A stretch of 64,000 bases of DNA from Spirochaetae bacterium HGW-Spirochaetae-1 (GCA_002839375.1 PGXY01000011.1:1-64000); one strand, 5' to 3'. Counted from the first letter of the stretch, positions 34,049-42,632 are shown. Notes: generated by a model from the sequence alone, not told the origin. Numbers and translations: made by a program.

Positions 34049-34906
34049 ATGAAATTCAGACACAACATATGTATCCCGGTTGTTTTTCTCGCACTGGTGT
34101 GCCTCGCTGTTGGTTGTACGCAGGCCAAGCTTCCCGCGGACACGAAACTTTTCCTGGTGGGCATGGGTCCGGGAGACCCGGACCTCATAACCGTACGGGC
34201 TCTCGATGTTATCAAGGGCGCCGATGTCATTGTCTGTTTTGAAAAATCCAGGGATAAATACGCCTCGGTCATCGGAAGTAAAACAACTATTACGGCGCCC
34301 CATGGGTTCTGGCATAATTATGGGAAAAAAATCAGCGATATCAAAGACTGTAAGGCCGCTGAACAGGAAAAGGCCATCGCGCCCAAACGCGATGCCTTCA
34401 TTAAAGAGGTGCGGTCTCTTGTCGCAGAAGGAAAAGTAGTGGCCGTTCTGGACAGCGGTGACCCCATGGTTTACGGCCCCTGGGCCTGGATACTGGAGGA
34501 GCTTGAGGATCTGAACCCCTCCGTGGTGCCGGGACTCAGCTGCTTCAATGCAGCCAACGCGGCCATGAAAAAATCTCCCACCATCTCGGCCTCCACCAAG
34601 TCGGTCATCCTGAGTGCCAATGACTGGAAAGGAAAAAAAGATACCATAGACAAGCTTGCCAAAGTCGGGGCTTCCATGGCCCTGTTCACCATGAGGGCCG
34701 AGTTCGATTACTTTATTGAAAAGCTGAAAGCGGGATATCCCCTGGACACCCCCGTGGCCATCGTCATGCACGCGGGATACAAGGATAAGGAAAAGGTCAT
34801 CACCGGGACACTGGGGGACATTTCCGGAAAAATTAAAGACCGCCCTTTTGAATACATGATTTATATCGGTGATTTTATCACATATAAACAAAAGGGAAGG
34901 CAGTAA
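34049..34906 (+). CDS. Exported tetrapyrrole-methylase-like lipoprotein
   Basis: 285 residues. Residues about 30-280 are a full tetrapyrrole (corrin/porphyrin) methylase fold: FLVGMGPGDPDLITVRALD, VLDSGDPMVYGPW and VVPGLSCFNAANAA all match motifs of CobI/CobM-type enzymes. In front is a lipoprotein signal, with the acylated cysteine at about residue 23 (LAVGC). Cytoplasmic relatives use S-adenosylmethionine, which is not expected in the periplasm, so this copy may bind a tetrapyrrole or metal rather than methylate. AAGGAG precedes the ATG. It follows the receptor gene and precedes the DUF4198 gene on the same strand. Confidence 0.85.
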   Translation: MKFRHNICIPVVFLALVCLAVGCTQAKLPADTKLFLVGMGPGDPDLITVRALDVIKGADVIVCFEKSRDKYASVIGSKTTITAPHGFWHNYGKKISDIKDCKAAEQEKAIAPKRDAFIKEVRSLVAEGKVVAVLDSGDPMVYGPWAWILEELEDLNPSVVPGLSCFNAANAAMKKSPTISASTKSVILSANDWKGKKDTIDKLAKVGASMALFTMRAEFDYFIEKLKAGYPLDTPVAIVMHAGYKDKEKVITGTLGDISGKIKDRPFEYMIYIGDFITYKQKGRQ

Positions 34907-34914
34907 AGAGTGAG

Positions 34915-34936
34915 CGCCGCCCCTGTCGGGGCGGCG
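34915..34936 (+). promoter_or_regulatory. Strong intercistronic hairpin
   Basis: CGCCGCCCC and GGGGCGGCG form a perfect 9-base stem with a TGTC loop between the lipoprotein and DUF4198 genes. No T-run follows, so it more likely stabilises mRNA ends or tunes read-through than terminates. Confidence 0.5.
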
Positions 34937-34962
34937 TGATATTACTAAAAGGGGACTATATT

Positions 34963-35727
34963 ATGAAAAAATACGCGGTGGTTTTAATAAGTGTTCTGTG
35001 CCTGTCGGTTCAGACTCCCGGCCATGCCCATTCACTGTGGATGACGGCAGACAAAGACAATCCGGCGGTGGGAGAAAAAGTGACCATTACGGTGAGCTGG
35101 GGACACGGTCTGGCGAAAAAACAGGAAATGAAGGAAGGAGTTATCGAAAAGGTCTCTGTTATCGGACCCGACGGTAAAGAGATCACTCCCCAAAAGATCG
35201 ATCTTATTCACTACAGCTTTGTTCCGAAAAAGGCGGGGTACTACGTTATCTCTGCGGGAATGCACTCCGGATTCATGACAAAGACGACGACGGGCAGAAA
35301 ACGACAGAGCAAAAAAGGTCTGGATAACGCACTGAGCTGCATGAACTTCGACATACGATCGAAAATGGTGATAAGGGCGGGAAAAGAAAAGTCTTCGGCG
35401 GCTTCCACGGTGGGAGCTCCTATCGAGATAGTTCCCCTGGGCGATGTGAGCAGCCTGAAAAAAGGAGACAGTCTTGAGGTTGTGATCATGTTTAAGGGAA
35501 AACCCGCTGCAGGTATGACCGTTGCTGCGGATCATGAAGGTTTTTCGGGTAAAAGCCACGATGAGCACAGCGTATCGGCCAGGACCGACGCCTCCGGGAA
35601 GGTCCGTCTGAAACTTTCCAAACCAGGGGTCTGGCTCATACAGGTAAAAAATGAGCTGCCCTATCCCGATCTTGAAGTCTGTGATACATATATGTATGCC
35701 ACGAGTCTCAGTCTTACGGTACAGTGA
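34963..35727 (+). CDS. DUF4198-type exported protein, nickel/cobalt uptake context
   Basis: 254 residues. Signal peptide (about 1-23), then the family start HAHSLWMTADKDNPAVGEKV, a beta-sandwich domain (about 25-125), a Lys-rich linker and a second domain (about 150-250; GKPAAGMTVAADHEGF, RTDASGKVRLKLSKPGVWLI). Such proteins recur next to TonB receptors and nickel/cobalt permeases and are thought to be periplasmic metal-handling components; the biochemical role is unproven. The ATG at 34963 is chosen for the signal peptide and the GGGG site; the frame is open to 34936. Confidence 0.75.
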   Translation: MKKYAVVLISVLCLSVQTPGHAHSLWMTADKDNPAVGEKVTITVSWGHGLAKKQEMKEGVIEKVSVIGPDGKEITPQKIDLIHYSFVPKKAGYYVISAGMHSGFMTKTTTGRKRQSKKGLDNALSCMNFDIRSKMVIRAGKEKSSAASTVGAPIEIVPLGDVSSLKKGDSLEVVIMFKGKPAAGMTVAADHEGFSGKSHDEHSVSARTDASGKVRLKLSKPGVWLIQVKNELPYPDLEVCDTYMYATSLSLTVQ

Positions 35728-36211
35728 AATTTTAAAGAGAAAAACGGGCCGGGGTTAGCGGGTCTCACATCGCTGCCCCGGCCGATCTGCCGACGGGAAG
35801 TCTCAGCTTTGAGTAAATATCACCGCTCCCACATTCATGTATCCCGGTATACCGCCAATGATAAAAAAATTGATTATTCCTTCTAAATAATTATTTTTTA
35901 AATATAGATAGAGCGGAATTGCTTTTATTTAATTTACACCTTTCAATACAATACCGACAGGTGTATTCTGATTCATTCATTCATTGTTATCGTTGGTTAG
36001 TATATAAAAAGATGTTACTGACCCACAATTTTCTGCAATTGACAAAAAATATTAAATATATACATAGCCTTAATGCATAATTTTTAATGTCCTGTTATTT
36101 TTTTCAGGTTTCCGATAGATGCCTTTGTATTGCTTGTTCCATCAACGACCCATGGATGTGCATGTGTATTAATAATTATACAATTATTTTAAACGGATCA
36201 TGGAGGTTGTT
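35728..36211. other. Gap between the DUF4198 gene and the PHP-domain gene
   Basis: About 480 bases, increasingly AT-rich to the right. GGCCGGGG (35747-35754) and CCCCGGCC (35776-35783) form an 8-base perfect inverted repeat that may end the TonB-locus transcript, although no T-run follows. TTGACA at 36039-36044 with a poorly spaced TATACA may be the promoter of the PHP gene. I see no gene or RNA. Confidence 0.45.
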
Positions 36212-37645
36212 ATGTCTAAAAAAAGATTTTTAAGGTTTCTTTTCTGTATGGTTGTTATTTTTCAGATATCCTGTTATTTCGGCAAACCGGAGGTGGTTTA
36301 TTTCGACGGTCATATGCACACAACACACTCCGATGGCAGCGGTTCTATCGCTGATCTGAAGGAAGTGGCACTGGCCCGCAATCTTGATGCAGTATTCGTT
36401 ACTAATCACGCAAAGTCGATTATCGATGTGGATGAATGGAATGACATTGTAGACAGCTGCGGTGCACTTTCGGAAGAGGAATTTTTAATGATCCCTTCCT
36501 TCGAGATTACCGGCAGCGAAGGCCTGTTGTGCCGTGATCATGTACTTGCCTGGGGAGTGGAGAGTCCCTTTGTGGGCGATCCTGTCAATGGTTCGGTCCC
36601 TGAAGAGGTCTGGCCATCACCGTCTAATCCCTACGGCACCGGCCCTCTCTATCCGGAAAATATACGGGAATGGACCGACTGGATCCATGACAATAACGGG
36701 TTAGCGGTCCATAATCACACTACCGGCACGACGCAGCTCAGTTATAATGTGGATTTTATCGAGGTCATCAACATGAGCCATATCAAGGACTTTGCCCGTT
36801 TCGCGGAAATGGCCGGTTTTAGCGAGGACGATGCGTGGAACCTGGGCCTGCTCTTCAACAGTTTTTCCGTTTACGGGGACCGGTATCTCCAGATGATCGT
36901 TGATATGCCCAACCCCTATAATCCCGGAACAACCATTCAGCTGCCTTTGCAGCAGGCGCTGTACCTGGGAACAGCGCTCATCGGCGACATGGGAGAAAAT
37001 TCCGGAGGAGCCCAGTGGCTCGGTTATGGATTGCCGGAAAACCTTATTGGCTCCGAGGCCATGCCCGGTGCTCCCCTGAATTCCTGGGATGATCTGCTCA
37101 TGGCCTATATCAACGGGGAAATAGATCATCCTGTCTATTGTGTGGCAAACAGCGATTCCCATAACACCGCTAACATCGATGTGGGGAGCGCCGATTATGA
37201 TGATTCCGATGTCGGGGAGGCAAAGAACGGCGTGTTTCTCAGTCATTTAGACAAGAGATCCTTGTTATGCGCTATCAGCCGGGGCAACCTCTTTGCGACC
37301 AGCGGTCCTTCAATATACTTCGATGTAAATCGTAAAATCATGGGTGAGACATTGAAGATCGGGGCGAAAGGAAAAAAACCCGTAAGTCTGACACTTTCTG
37401 TCGACTCGGAAAGCCCGACAGCCCTTCTTGTCACAGTTGATATTATTAAAAACGGCGAAGTGATACATTCCGTACAACCGATGGCATCGGAATACCAGCT
37501 GGTGCTGAAAGATGAGGTATCGGAAGATTGCTATTATCGTGTTGAAGTTACTTCCCTGGAGGGGGCTGACAATCGACCGCGGTTCGCCTATGGTAATCCG
37601 GTTTTTATAGATTTTTCCGGTAAAAAACCTTGTGTCAGACATTGA
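36212..37645 (+). CDS. PHP-domain phosphoesterase-like lipoprotein
   Basis: 477 residues. Lipoprotein signal with cysteine at about residue 21 (FQISC). The PHP metal-binding start GHMHTTHSDGSGSI follows, then VFVTNHAKS and EITGSEGLLCRDHVLAWGV, the order of the first ligand clusters. CVANSDSHNTANID supplies a late His-Asp pair. The C-terminal ~100 residues look like a beta-sandwich. Probable surface or periplasmic metal-dependent phosphoesterase of unknown substrate. GGAGG fixes the ATG at 36212. It is monocistronic, ending at the terminator at 37733. Confidence 0.82.
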   Translation: MSKKRFLRFLFCMVVIFQISCYFGKPEVVYFDGHMHTTHSDGSGSIADLKEVALARNLDAVFVTNHAKSIIDVDEWNDIVDSCGALSEEEFLMIPSFEITGSEGLLCRDHVLAWGVESPFVGDPVNGSVPEEVWPSPSNPYGTGPLYPENIREWTDWIHDNNGLAVHNHTTGTTQLSYNVDFIEVINMSHIKDFARFAEMAGFSEDDAWNLGLLFNSFSVYGDRYLQMIVDMPNPYNPGTTIQLPLQQALYLGTALIGDMGENSGGAQWLGYGLPENLIGSEAMPGAPLNSWDDLLMAYINGEIDHPVYCVANSDSHNTANIDVGSADYDDSDVGEAKNGVFLSHLDKRSLLCAISRGNLFATSGPSIYFDVNRKIMGETLKIGAKGKKPVSLTLSVDSESPTALLVTVDIIKNGEVIHSVQPMASEYQLVLKDEVSEDCYYRVEVTSLEGADNRPRFAYGNPVFIDFSGKKPCVRH

Positions 37646-37732
37646 TGCGGATCCAGGGAAAACATAGAGGATTATTATGATGAAACAATTAATGTAATAG
37701 TATACGGTTTTGTCAATTGGGATACAATTTAA

Positions 37733-37755
37733 AGCCCCGGAAGCGGGGCTTTTTT
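37733..37755 (+). terminator. Rho-independent terminator
   Basis: AGCCCCG and CGGGGCT form a perfect 7-base stem with a GAAG tetraloop, followed directly by six T. It ends the PHP-gene transcript. Confidence 0.9.
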
Positions 37756-37836
37756 ATCAATAAGCCGGCTAAATGTTTTTATATTTTAAAGAAATTCAGG
37801 AAGCTGAATGTTCGCAGGAATAAAGTACTAATCACA

Positions 37837-38538
37837 TCATTCTTTATTTTCTTCTTTTTCTTCTTCACCTTCCGGTTCCGGCGGCACCGGTTCCAGGTCG
37901 ACCCAGCCGTACTGGCCCCGGATCGAGGGCAGGGCGCAGTAGCCGTGAAAGGTAAAATTGCGAAACGTGTCAACGCCGTCTATGACGGTGTTTTTATATT
38001 TGACGATACGCTGCTGGATGACCGGGCCCATGGCAAACACGGCATGGTGGTCTTCTTTCAGAATGGCCAGGAGCGAGAGTGGTCGCTGCCTGCATGAGGC
38101 GTGGATGATAAGGCCGTCGAAGTATCCAAGTTCATCCATGATTTCCGTGGCGTCGCCGGCAAAGGAACGGACATTGAAGAAACCGCTGTTTACCAGTTTC
38201 TCCCTGGCCATGCGGGCCAGCGTTTCATGATACTCGAAGGTCACCACCTGCTTCACCATGGTTGAAAGGATAGCCGTGGAGTATCCCGAGCCTGTGCCTA
38301 CTTCCAGTAGCTTCCATGATTTTCTGGGTTCCAGGACGTCGATCATCCTGGCCAGCACCAGGGCATCGTCGCTTTTTTCTCCGCAGCCGATGGAAATTGG
38401 AGCCTGCTGGTAATACTCCATTCCCATGGTTTTTTCTATAAAATCTTCCTGGTTAACCTTGGAGAAGGCATCGACGGTTTTTTTGTGAATGCCCTGTTCT
38501 GTAAGGTATTTAAACAGTTTCTTTTTTTCTTTCATCAT
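37837..38538 (-). CDS. pcm: Protein-L-isoaspartate O-methyltransferase-like protein
   Basis: 233 residues. SAM-dependent repair methyltransferase that converts isoaspartyl residues. Typical landmarks are the N-terminal VNQEDFI, the QQAPISIGCGEKSDD segment (family consensus is Q-PxTIS), motif I LLEVGTGSGYSTAILS, and LIIHASCRQRPLSLL. The C-terminal ~30 residues are an acidic Glu-rich tail. The substitution around QAPISIG versus the usual TIS motif leaves slight doubt over substrate. It lies downstream of mlaE on the same strand after a 69-base gap. Confidence 0.85.
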   Translation of the reverse strand: MMKEKKKLFKYLTEQGIHKKTVDAFSKVNQEDFIEKTMGMEYYQQAPISIGCGEKSDDALVLARMIDVLEPRKSWKLLEVGTGSGYSTAILSTMVKQVVTFEYHETLARMAREKLVNSGFFNVRSFAGDATEIMDELGYFDGLIIHASCRQRPLSLLAILKEDHHAVFAMGPVIQQRIVKYKNTVIDGVDTFRNFTFHGYCALPSIRGQYGWVDLEPVPPEPEGEEEKEENKE

Positions 38539-38607
38539 GTTCCGTTGCCGGTCGCATTGCTGTAAATTTTATAATGGCCCCGGCAGGGGCCATCGTGCTA
38601 CATGTTT

Positions 38608-39390
38608 TCAAAGGTTGATAAATGTCAAGAGATATGTGAGAAAGTAGTCTGATATCAGTATAACCATGGATGAATTGACCACGGCCGATATGGTCGATTT
38701 TCCCACGCCCTCAGCCCCTCCCCTGGTGTTGAATCCCTGGTAGCAGGCGATTACGGCGATGATGACCCCGAAAAAAACCGATTTCACGAGCCCCGAAAGC
38801 AAATCCTGGATGCTCACATACTGGATGATGTTGTCCATGTATTTATCGGGCGTGATGCCCAGGCCGAACATGGCGATGAAAGCGCCGCCCAGAACCCCCA
38901 CCATATCGGTGATGATGGTGAGCATGGGCGTCATGACCAGACAGGCCAGGAAGCGCGGTACCGATAGATACTGTATCGGTTCAGCCGAGAGTGTGCGAAG
39001 GGCGTCTACCTGTTCAGTCACCTGCATCGTGCCGATTTCGGCGGCGATCGATGAGCCAACGCGGCCCGCCAGGAGGAGACCCGTAAGTACGGGACAGAGC
39101 TCCCTGAACATGGATATGGTTACGGCGCTCCCGATAAAGATCGATGAGCCGGATAAGAGGGCGTCCATGGCCCTGCCTATCTGGTAGGCCATGACCATGC
39201 CGGTAAAGAAGAGTGTGATGGCTGTGACCGGGATGGATTTATAACCGATCTCCAGCATCTGGCCGATCACGTTGGCAGTGTCGAAGGGCGGTCGGAATGT
39301 CCATTTGATGGTGTCCTTCAGGAAAATGAAATGGGCCCCGAGGCTTTCAAAAATGGCGAGGACGGGGTTGAAGGAACCGTTATTGTTCAT
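38608..39390 (-). CDS. mlaE: MlaE-family lipid ABC transporter permease
   Basis: 260-residue inner-membrane permease of the Mla/Yrb lipid transport system. Family segments are ITLFFTGMVMAYQIG, VLTGLLLAGRVGSSIAAEIGTMQVTEQVDAL (the conserved cytoplasmic signature) and the C-terminal helices. The start lies 11 bases inside the end of dnaB, so it is translated from the ribosomal-protein operon. No MlaF ATPase or MlaD partner is beside it; they must be encoded elsewhere. Confidence 0.9.
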   Translation of the reverse strand: MNNNGSFNPVLAIFESLGAHFIFLKDTIKWTFRPPFDTANVIGQMLEIGYKSIPVTAITLFFTGMVMAYQIGRAMDALLSGSSIFIGSAVTISMFRELCPVLTGLLLAGRVGSSIAAEIGTMQVTEQVDALRTLSAEPIQYLSVPRFLACLVMTPMLTIITDMVGVLGGAFIAMFGLGITPDKYMDNIIQYVSIQDLLSGLVKSVFFGVIIAVIACYQGFNTRGGAEGVGKSTISAVVNSSMVILISDYFLTYLLTFINL

Positions 39391-40738
39391 AGGACGGACT
39401 GGCCTCCTCGTAATAGTGGCTCTTTTCCAGGTTTTCGAATTTCGTATATTTGTCCCAGAATTTCAGGCTTATGGTGCCGATGGGGCCGTTTCTCTGCTTG
39501 GCCACAATAATATCGGCGATGCCCCTTTTTTCCGAATCCTTCTTCACCTTTTCTTCACGGTAAATGAACATGACCACGTCGGCGTCCTGTTCGATGGCGC
39601 CCGATTCACGCAGGTCTGCAAGGGTCGGTATCTGGTCGGCTCTCTGCTCCACGGCCCGTGAGAGCTGTGACAGGGCGATGACGGGAACTTCGAGCTCACG
39701 GGCGAGCTGTTTGAGAAACCGTGATATTTCCGCGATCTGCAGATGCCGGTCCACGCGGGAAATGCTCGAAATGAGCTGCAGGTAGTCAACGACAATGAGC
39801 CCGATGGGATTTCTCTGGTGCAGCCTCCGGGCCTTGGCCCTGATTTCCATGATGTTGATGGATGGTGTATCGTCGATGAATATTTTTGATTTACTCAGGC
39901 GGTCCGCCGAGGAGAATAGCTGCTTTAGTTCTTCGGAACTGATGTGTCCGGTCCGAACGCGCTGGGAGTCGATCATGGACTGGATACAGAGGAGGCGCAT
40001 GCCCAACTGCTGGGCCGGCATCTCCAGGGAGAAGAATATGACGGACTTGTCCTTTTCCACCTGGGCGATGTTGCTGATGATATTCAGGGCGATGGCGGTT
40101 TTACCCATACCGGGGCGGGCGGCAATGATGATGAGCTCGGCGCCGTGAAAACCCGTGAGCATTTCATCCAGGTCTTTGTATCCCGACGGCATACCGGTCA
40201 CTACCTTCTTTGATTCATACCAGGAGCCGATGTCCTGCAGCGTGTCCTGGAGGACATCGTCTATTGTCTTGTAATCGGAGACGATTCTCTTTTCTGTTAC
40301 GGAAAAGATTTCCTGTTCGATTTCGTCGATGATCTCCGTGGTGTCCCTGGTGGAATCGAAGCACTTTTCAATGGATTCGGTCGAGACCTCGATGAGTTTT
40401 CTCCGCAGGCTCAGCTCCTTGATACGACGGGCGTAGAATTCGGCATTGGCCGATGTTGATACGGACTGGTAGAGCTCCACAAGGGACGTGTCGCCGCCGA
40501 TTTTCTCCAGGAGGTTCTTGTCGGCAAGGCGCTGTTTAAGCGTGGTAAGGTCGACGGGAGTATTTTTCCGCTGAAGATCAAGTATGGATTCGAAGATGAT
40601 GCGGTGTTTATCAAGATAGAAATCCTCCGCCTGGAGGATTTCTATCACCTTGTACAGGGCTTCCCTGCTGAGAAGAGCCGAAGCCAGGCAGGCTGTTTCG
40701 GTATCAACATCCTGAGGGGGAAGCCGGTCGATAATCAT
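39380..40738 (-). CDS. dnaB: Replicative DNA helicase DnaB
   Basis: About 452-residue hexameric helicase that unwinds DNA at the fork. The N-terminal helical domain (about 1-130; DVDTETACLASALLSRE) is followed by the RecA-like domain with Walker A AARPGMGKTAIALNI, Walker B LIVVDYLQL and LSQLSRAVEQRADQIP. A start at 40738 has AGGG eight bases upstream and a 13-base gap to rplI; the in-frame ATG at 40768 would overlap rplI by 17 bases. Confidence 0.96.
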   Translation of the reverse strand: MIIDRLPPQDVDTETACLASALLSREALYKVIEILQAEDFYLDKHRIIFESILDLQRKNTPVDLTTLKQRLADKNLLEKIGGDTSLVELYQSVSTSANAEFYARRIKELSLRRKLIEVSTESIEKCFDSTRDTTEIIDEIEQEIFSVTEKRIVSDYKTIDDVLQDTLQDIGSWYESKKVVTGMPSGYKDLDEMLTGFHGAELIIIAARPGMGKTAIALNIISNIAQVEKDKSVIFFSLEMPAQQLGMRLLCIQSMIDSQRVRTGHISSEELKQLFSSADRLSKSKIFIDDTPSINIMEIRAKARRLHQRNPIGLIVVDYLQLISSISRVDRHLQIAEISRFLKQLARELEVPVIALSQLSRAVEQRADQIPTLADLRESGAIEQDADVVMFIYREEKVKKDSEKRGIADIIVAKQRNGPIGTISLKFWDKYTKFENLEKSHYYEEASPSYEQ

Positions 40739-40751
40739 GGGAACACCCTGG

Positions 40752-41198
40752 TCAAACGGCCTTTTCAACGATAACTTTTATTTTTGCCGTGAGGCCTTCT
40801 TCCAGTTTGACGGGAATTTCAAATTCACCAAGTTCCTTGATGGGTTGTTCCATCTGGATCTTTCTTTTATCGATTTCAAACCCAAGCATTTTCAGCTGTT
40901 TTGCTATATCCATGGTGGTTATGGAACCGAAGAGTTTGTCCTCGTCTCCCACCTGGGCTGTCAGTTTTATCTCGATGCCGCTCATGCTTTCAGAAAGCTT
41001 TTCGCTGACTTTTTTCCTTTTTTCTTTTTTAAACTTTATAAGCCGTTTTTGATGTTCAGCCGCTTTCTGGCTCGAGGAGTTGGCCAGAATTACCAGTTTT
41101 TGCGGGAGCAGGTAATTACGGGCGTATCCGTCGGCAACGTCTTTTATATCACCCGCATCTCCCAGATTGGGAACGTCCTTCTGAAGAATCACTTTCAT
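40752..41198 (-). CDS. rplI: 50S ribosomal protein bL9
   Basis: 148-residue large-subunit protein. The N-terminal signature MKVILQKDVPNLGDAGDIKDVADGYARNYLLP is diagnostic in parts (LGDAGDI, GYARNYLLP). The connecting helix and the C-terminal domain are complete. It lies between the DUF2232 gene and dnaB in the standard order. Confidence 0.98.
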   Translation of the reverse strand: MKVILQKDVPNLGDAGDIKDVADGYARNYLLPQKLVILANSSSQKAAEHQKRLIKFKKEKRKKVSEKLSESMSGIEIKLTAQVGDEDKLFGSITTMDIAKQLKMLGFEIDKRKIQMEQPIKELGEFEIPVKLEEGLTAKIKVIVEKAV

Positions 41199-41252
41199 GA
41201 CAAGCTCCTGTGTATTAAATTTTTAGCGTAATTACAATAGTTTTATTGACTG

Positions 41253-42122
41253 TTATTCCGGTTTCGGTTTGTCCAGTTTCCTGAAATCGGCCCAGAAATC
41301 CAGTGTTCCCAGTCCTGCCAGGAGAATGGCTCCGAAAGCCGTCACCTCTTTTCCCATGAGAACCAGGAGTACAAGGAAAAGAGGCGCCAGATATGGCGGA
41401 AAGCCTCTTTTCATCAGGTAAAATTTGATGACCCCCAGCGACTGAATTATGTAAAGCAGTGTCGCAATAAGGGCGCAGTTCAATCCCGTCAGATAAGGAA
41501 TGTAATAATCGCTTTTGTCAATCAGTAAAACAACGGCCCATCCAGCGATGAGCACAAAAATAAAGTAGTCGTTCAGCCTGAAAAGCTCAAGGCCGCTGAT
41601 TGCCTTTGCGCCTACCGTCCTCTGAAGAAAGGATTTTACTACGTAAAAACTCAAGGCTGAAAAGAGGACCGAGTAAATAAAGGTCCCGAAGGGTATAATA
41701 TCCTTCATCATTTCCAGCCACATATCAAAATCTCCCAGCAGCTCCTTTTTCTGATCTTCCGGGACCTTTGATGTTTCTATCATTTTCATCATCTCGACTT
41801 TTGACTGGTCGAGAATATCAATGTTTTCCACTAATTTCAATTGATAGTAATTAGCCGAAAAAAGAACAGTCAGGGAAAGCGAAACAATGAGAGTGTAGAA
41901 CATCAATGACTTTTCTTTTTTAAAAGTGTATCCCCCTGTTCCGCCCAGGATAATGGGAGCAAGAAAGGTTGCTACATCCCCTGACAGGCTTCCCGGATAC
42001 ACTGTTACGGCTATGATGGGAATGAATATAATAAAAGCTTTCCACTCCCACCGGTAAAAAAGGTACGCTGAACTGAGAACCAGTATCAGCACCACCAATG
42101 GTGCAATAATAATTGATGCCAC
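41253..42122 (-). CDS. DUF2232 (YybS-like) polytopic membrane protein
   Basis: 289 residues with about eight membrane helices and no signal peptide. One hydrophilic loop (about 95-130, LDQSKVEMMKMIETSKVPEDQ) is charged. DUF2232 proteins are known from this exact position between rpsR and rplI in several phyla; their function is undefined. The start is five bases after the rpsR stop. Assignment rests on topology, length and position. Confidence 0.75.
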   Translation of the reverse strand: MASIIIAPLVVLILVLSSAYLFYRWEWKAFIIFIPIIAVTVYPGSLSGDVATFLAPIILGGTGGYTFKKEKSLMFYTLIVSLSLTVLFSANYYQLKLVENIDILDQSKVEMMKMIETSKVPEDQKKELLGDFDMWLEMMKDIIPFGTFIYSVLFSALSFYVVKSFLQRTVGAKAISGLELFRLNDYFIFVLIAGWAVVLLIDKSDYYIPYLTGLNCALIATLLYIIQSLGVIKFYLMKRGFPPYLAPLFLVLLVLMGKEVTAFGAILLAGLGTLDFWADFRKLDKPKPE

Positions 42123-42127
42123 GTTCC

Positions 42128-42355
42128 TTATTTCTCAACGTAGGTGAGCAGCGCAATTGACCGTGCTATTTTTATTTCCCGGGCAATGGCCCTCTGATGT
42201 TTTGAGCATGTTCCGGTGATCCTCCGGGGCAGTATTTTACCCCTGTCGGTGATAAAGCTTTCCAGGATGTCGGAACGTTTGTAATCGATGACGGCGTTTT
42301 TATCGTGACAGAACCGGCACACCTTTTTTCTGAACCGGGGCATACGGGGACCCAT
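42128..42355 (-). CDS. rpsR: 30S ribosomal protein bS18 (conserved core)
   Basis: 75-residue core with family features [40 protein letters not shown] and the basic C-terminal helix. The frame remains open far upstream of this ATG and encodes a charged Arg/Asp/Pro extension (see 42356-42614). The genuine start is therefore probably the ATG at 42614, reached only after a one-base frame change. The internal ATG at 42355 has a weak AGG site and could yield the core alone. Confidence 0.93.
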   Translation of the reverse strand: MGPRMPRFRKKVCRFCHDKNAVIDYKRSDILESFITDRGKILPRRITGTCSKHQRAIAREIKIARSIALLTYVEK

Positions 42356-42614
42356 TTCAGACCTGCTGAAATCATCTTCCCTTCCATCACCGTCTTCCGA
42401 TTTAAACCGTGGCCTTCTTCCGTCGGGGCGCGGTCCACGGGGGCCGTCTTCTCTGGGGCGGTACTCGCGTGGAGCAGCAGCCGGTCTTTCCGTTGAAGCT
42501 GCAGCCGGTGTTTCCGCTGGAGCAGCAGCCGGTGTTTCCGCTGGAGCAGCAGCCGGTGTTTCCGCTGGAGCAGCAGCCGTCTTCCGCTTCTGTATTTTTT
42601 ATCTCGTCTGACAT
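42356..42614 (-). other. Frame-interrupted N-terminal extension of bS18
   Basis: AGGAG lies six bases before an ATG at 42614 that reads [13 protein letters not shown], then a Cys/Ser/Gly repeat (CCSSGNTG) and stops at 42402. The +1 frame over the same bases reads [16 protein letters not shown], then [17 protein letters not shown] and [16 protein letters not shown], and runs without a stop into bS18; that frame has no start codon of its own. One base fewer, for example in the A6 run at 42595-42600 (T6 on the plus strand), would join them. Sequencing error, mutation or programmed slippage cannot be told apart here. Confidence 0.75.
42481..42576. repeat. 24-base tandem repeat, four units
   Basis: Units at 42505, 42529 and 42553 are identical (CCGGTGTTTCCGCTGGAGCA plus GCAG). 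The unit at 42481 is diverged. 24 is a multiple of three, so copy number changes would not alter the frame of the bS18 extension; they would only lengthen its PAETPAAA repeat. Confidence 0.9.
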
Positions 42615-42632
42615 TGTCTTCTCCTGTAATTA

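Noticed and set aside
42481-42576. Short CRISPR-like array
   Set aside because: Units are contiguous 24-mers without spacers and lie in coding sequence.
42402-42614. Independent Cys-rich metallothionein-like protein (CCSSGNTG repeats)
   Set aside because: The same bases in the next frame encode a repeat that continues into bS18; the C-terminal part of the Cys-rich frame looks non-coding. Kept only as the frameshifted start of rpsR.
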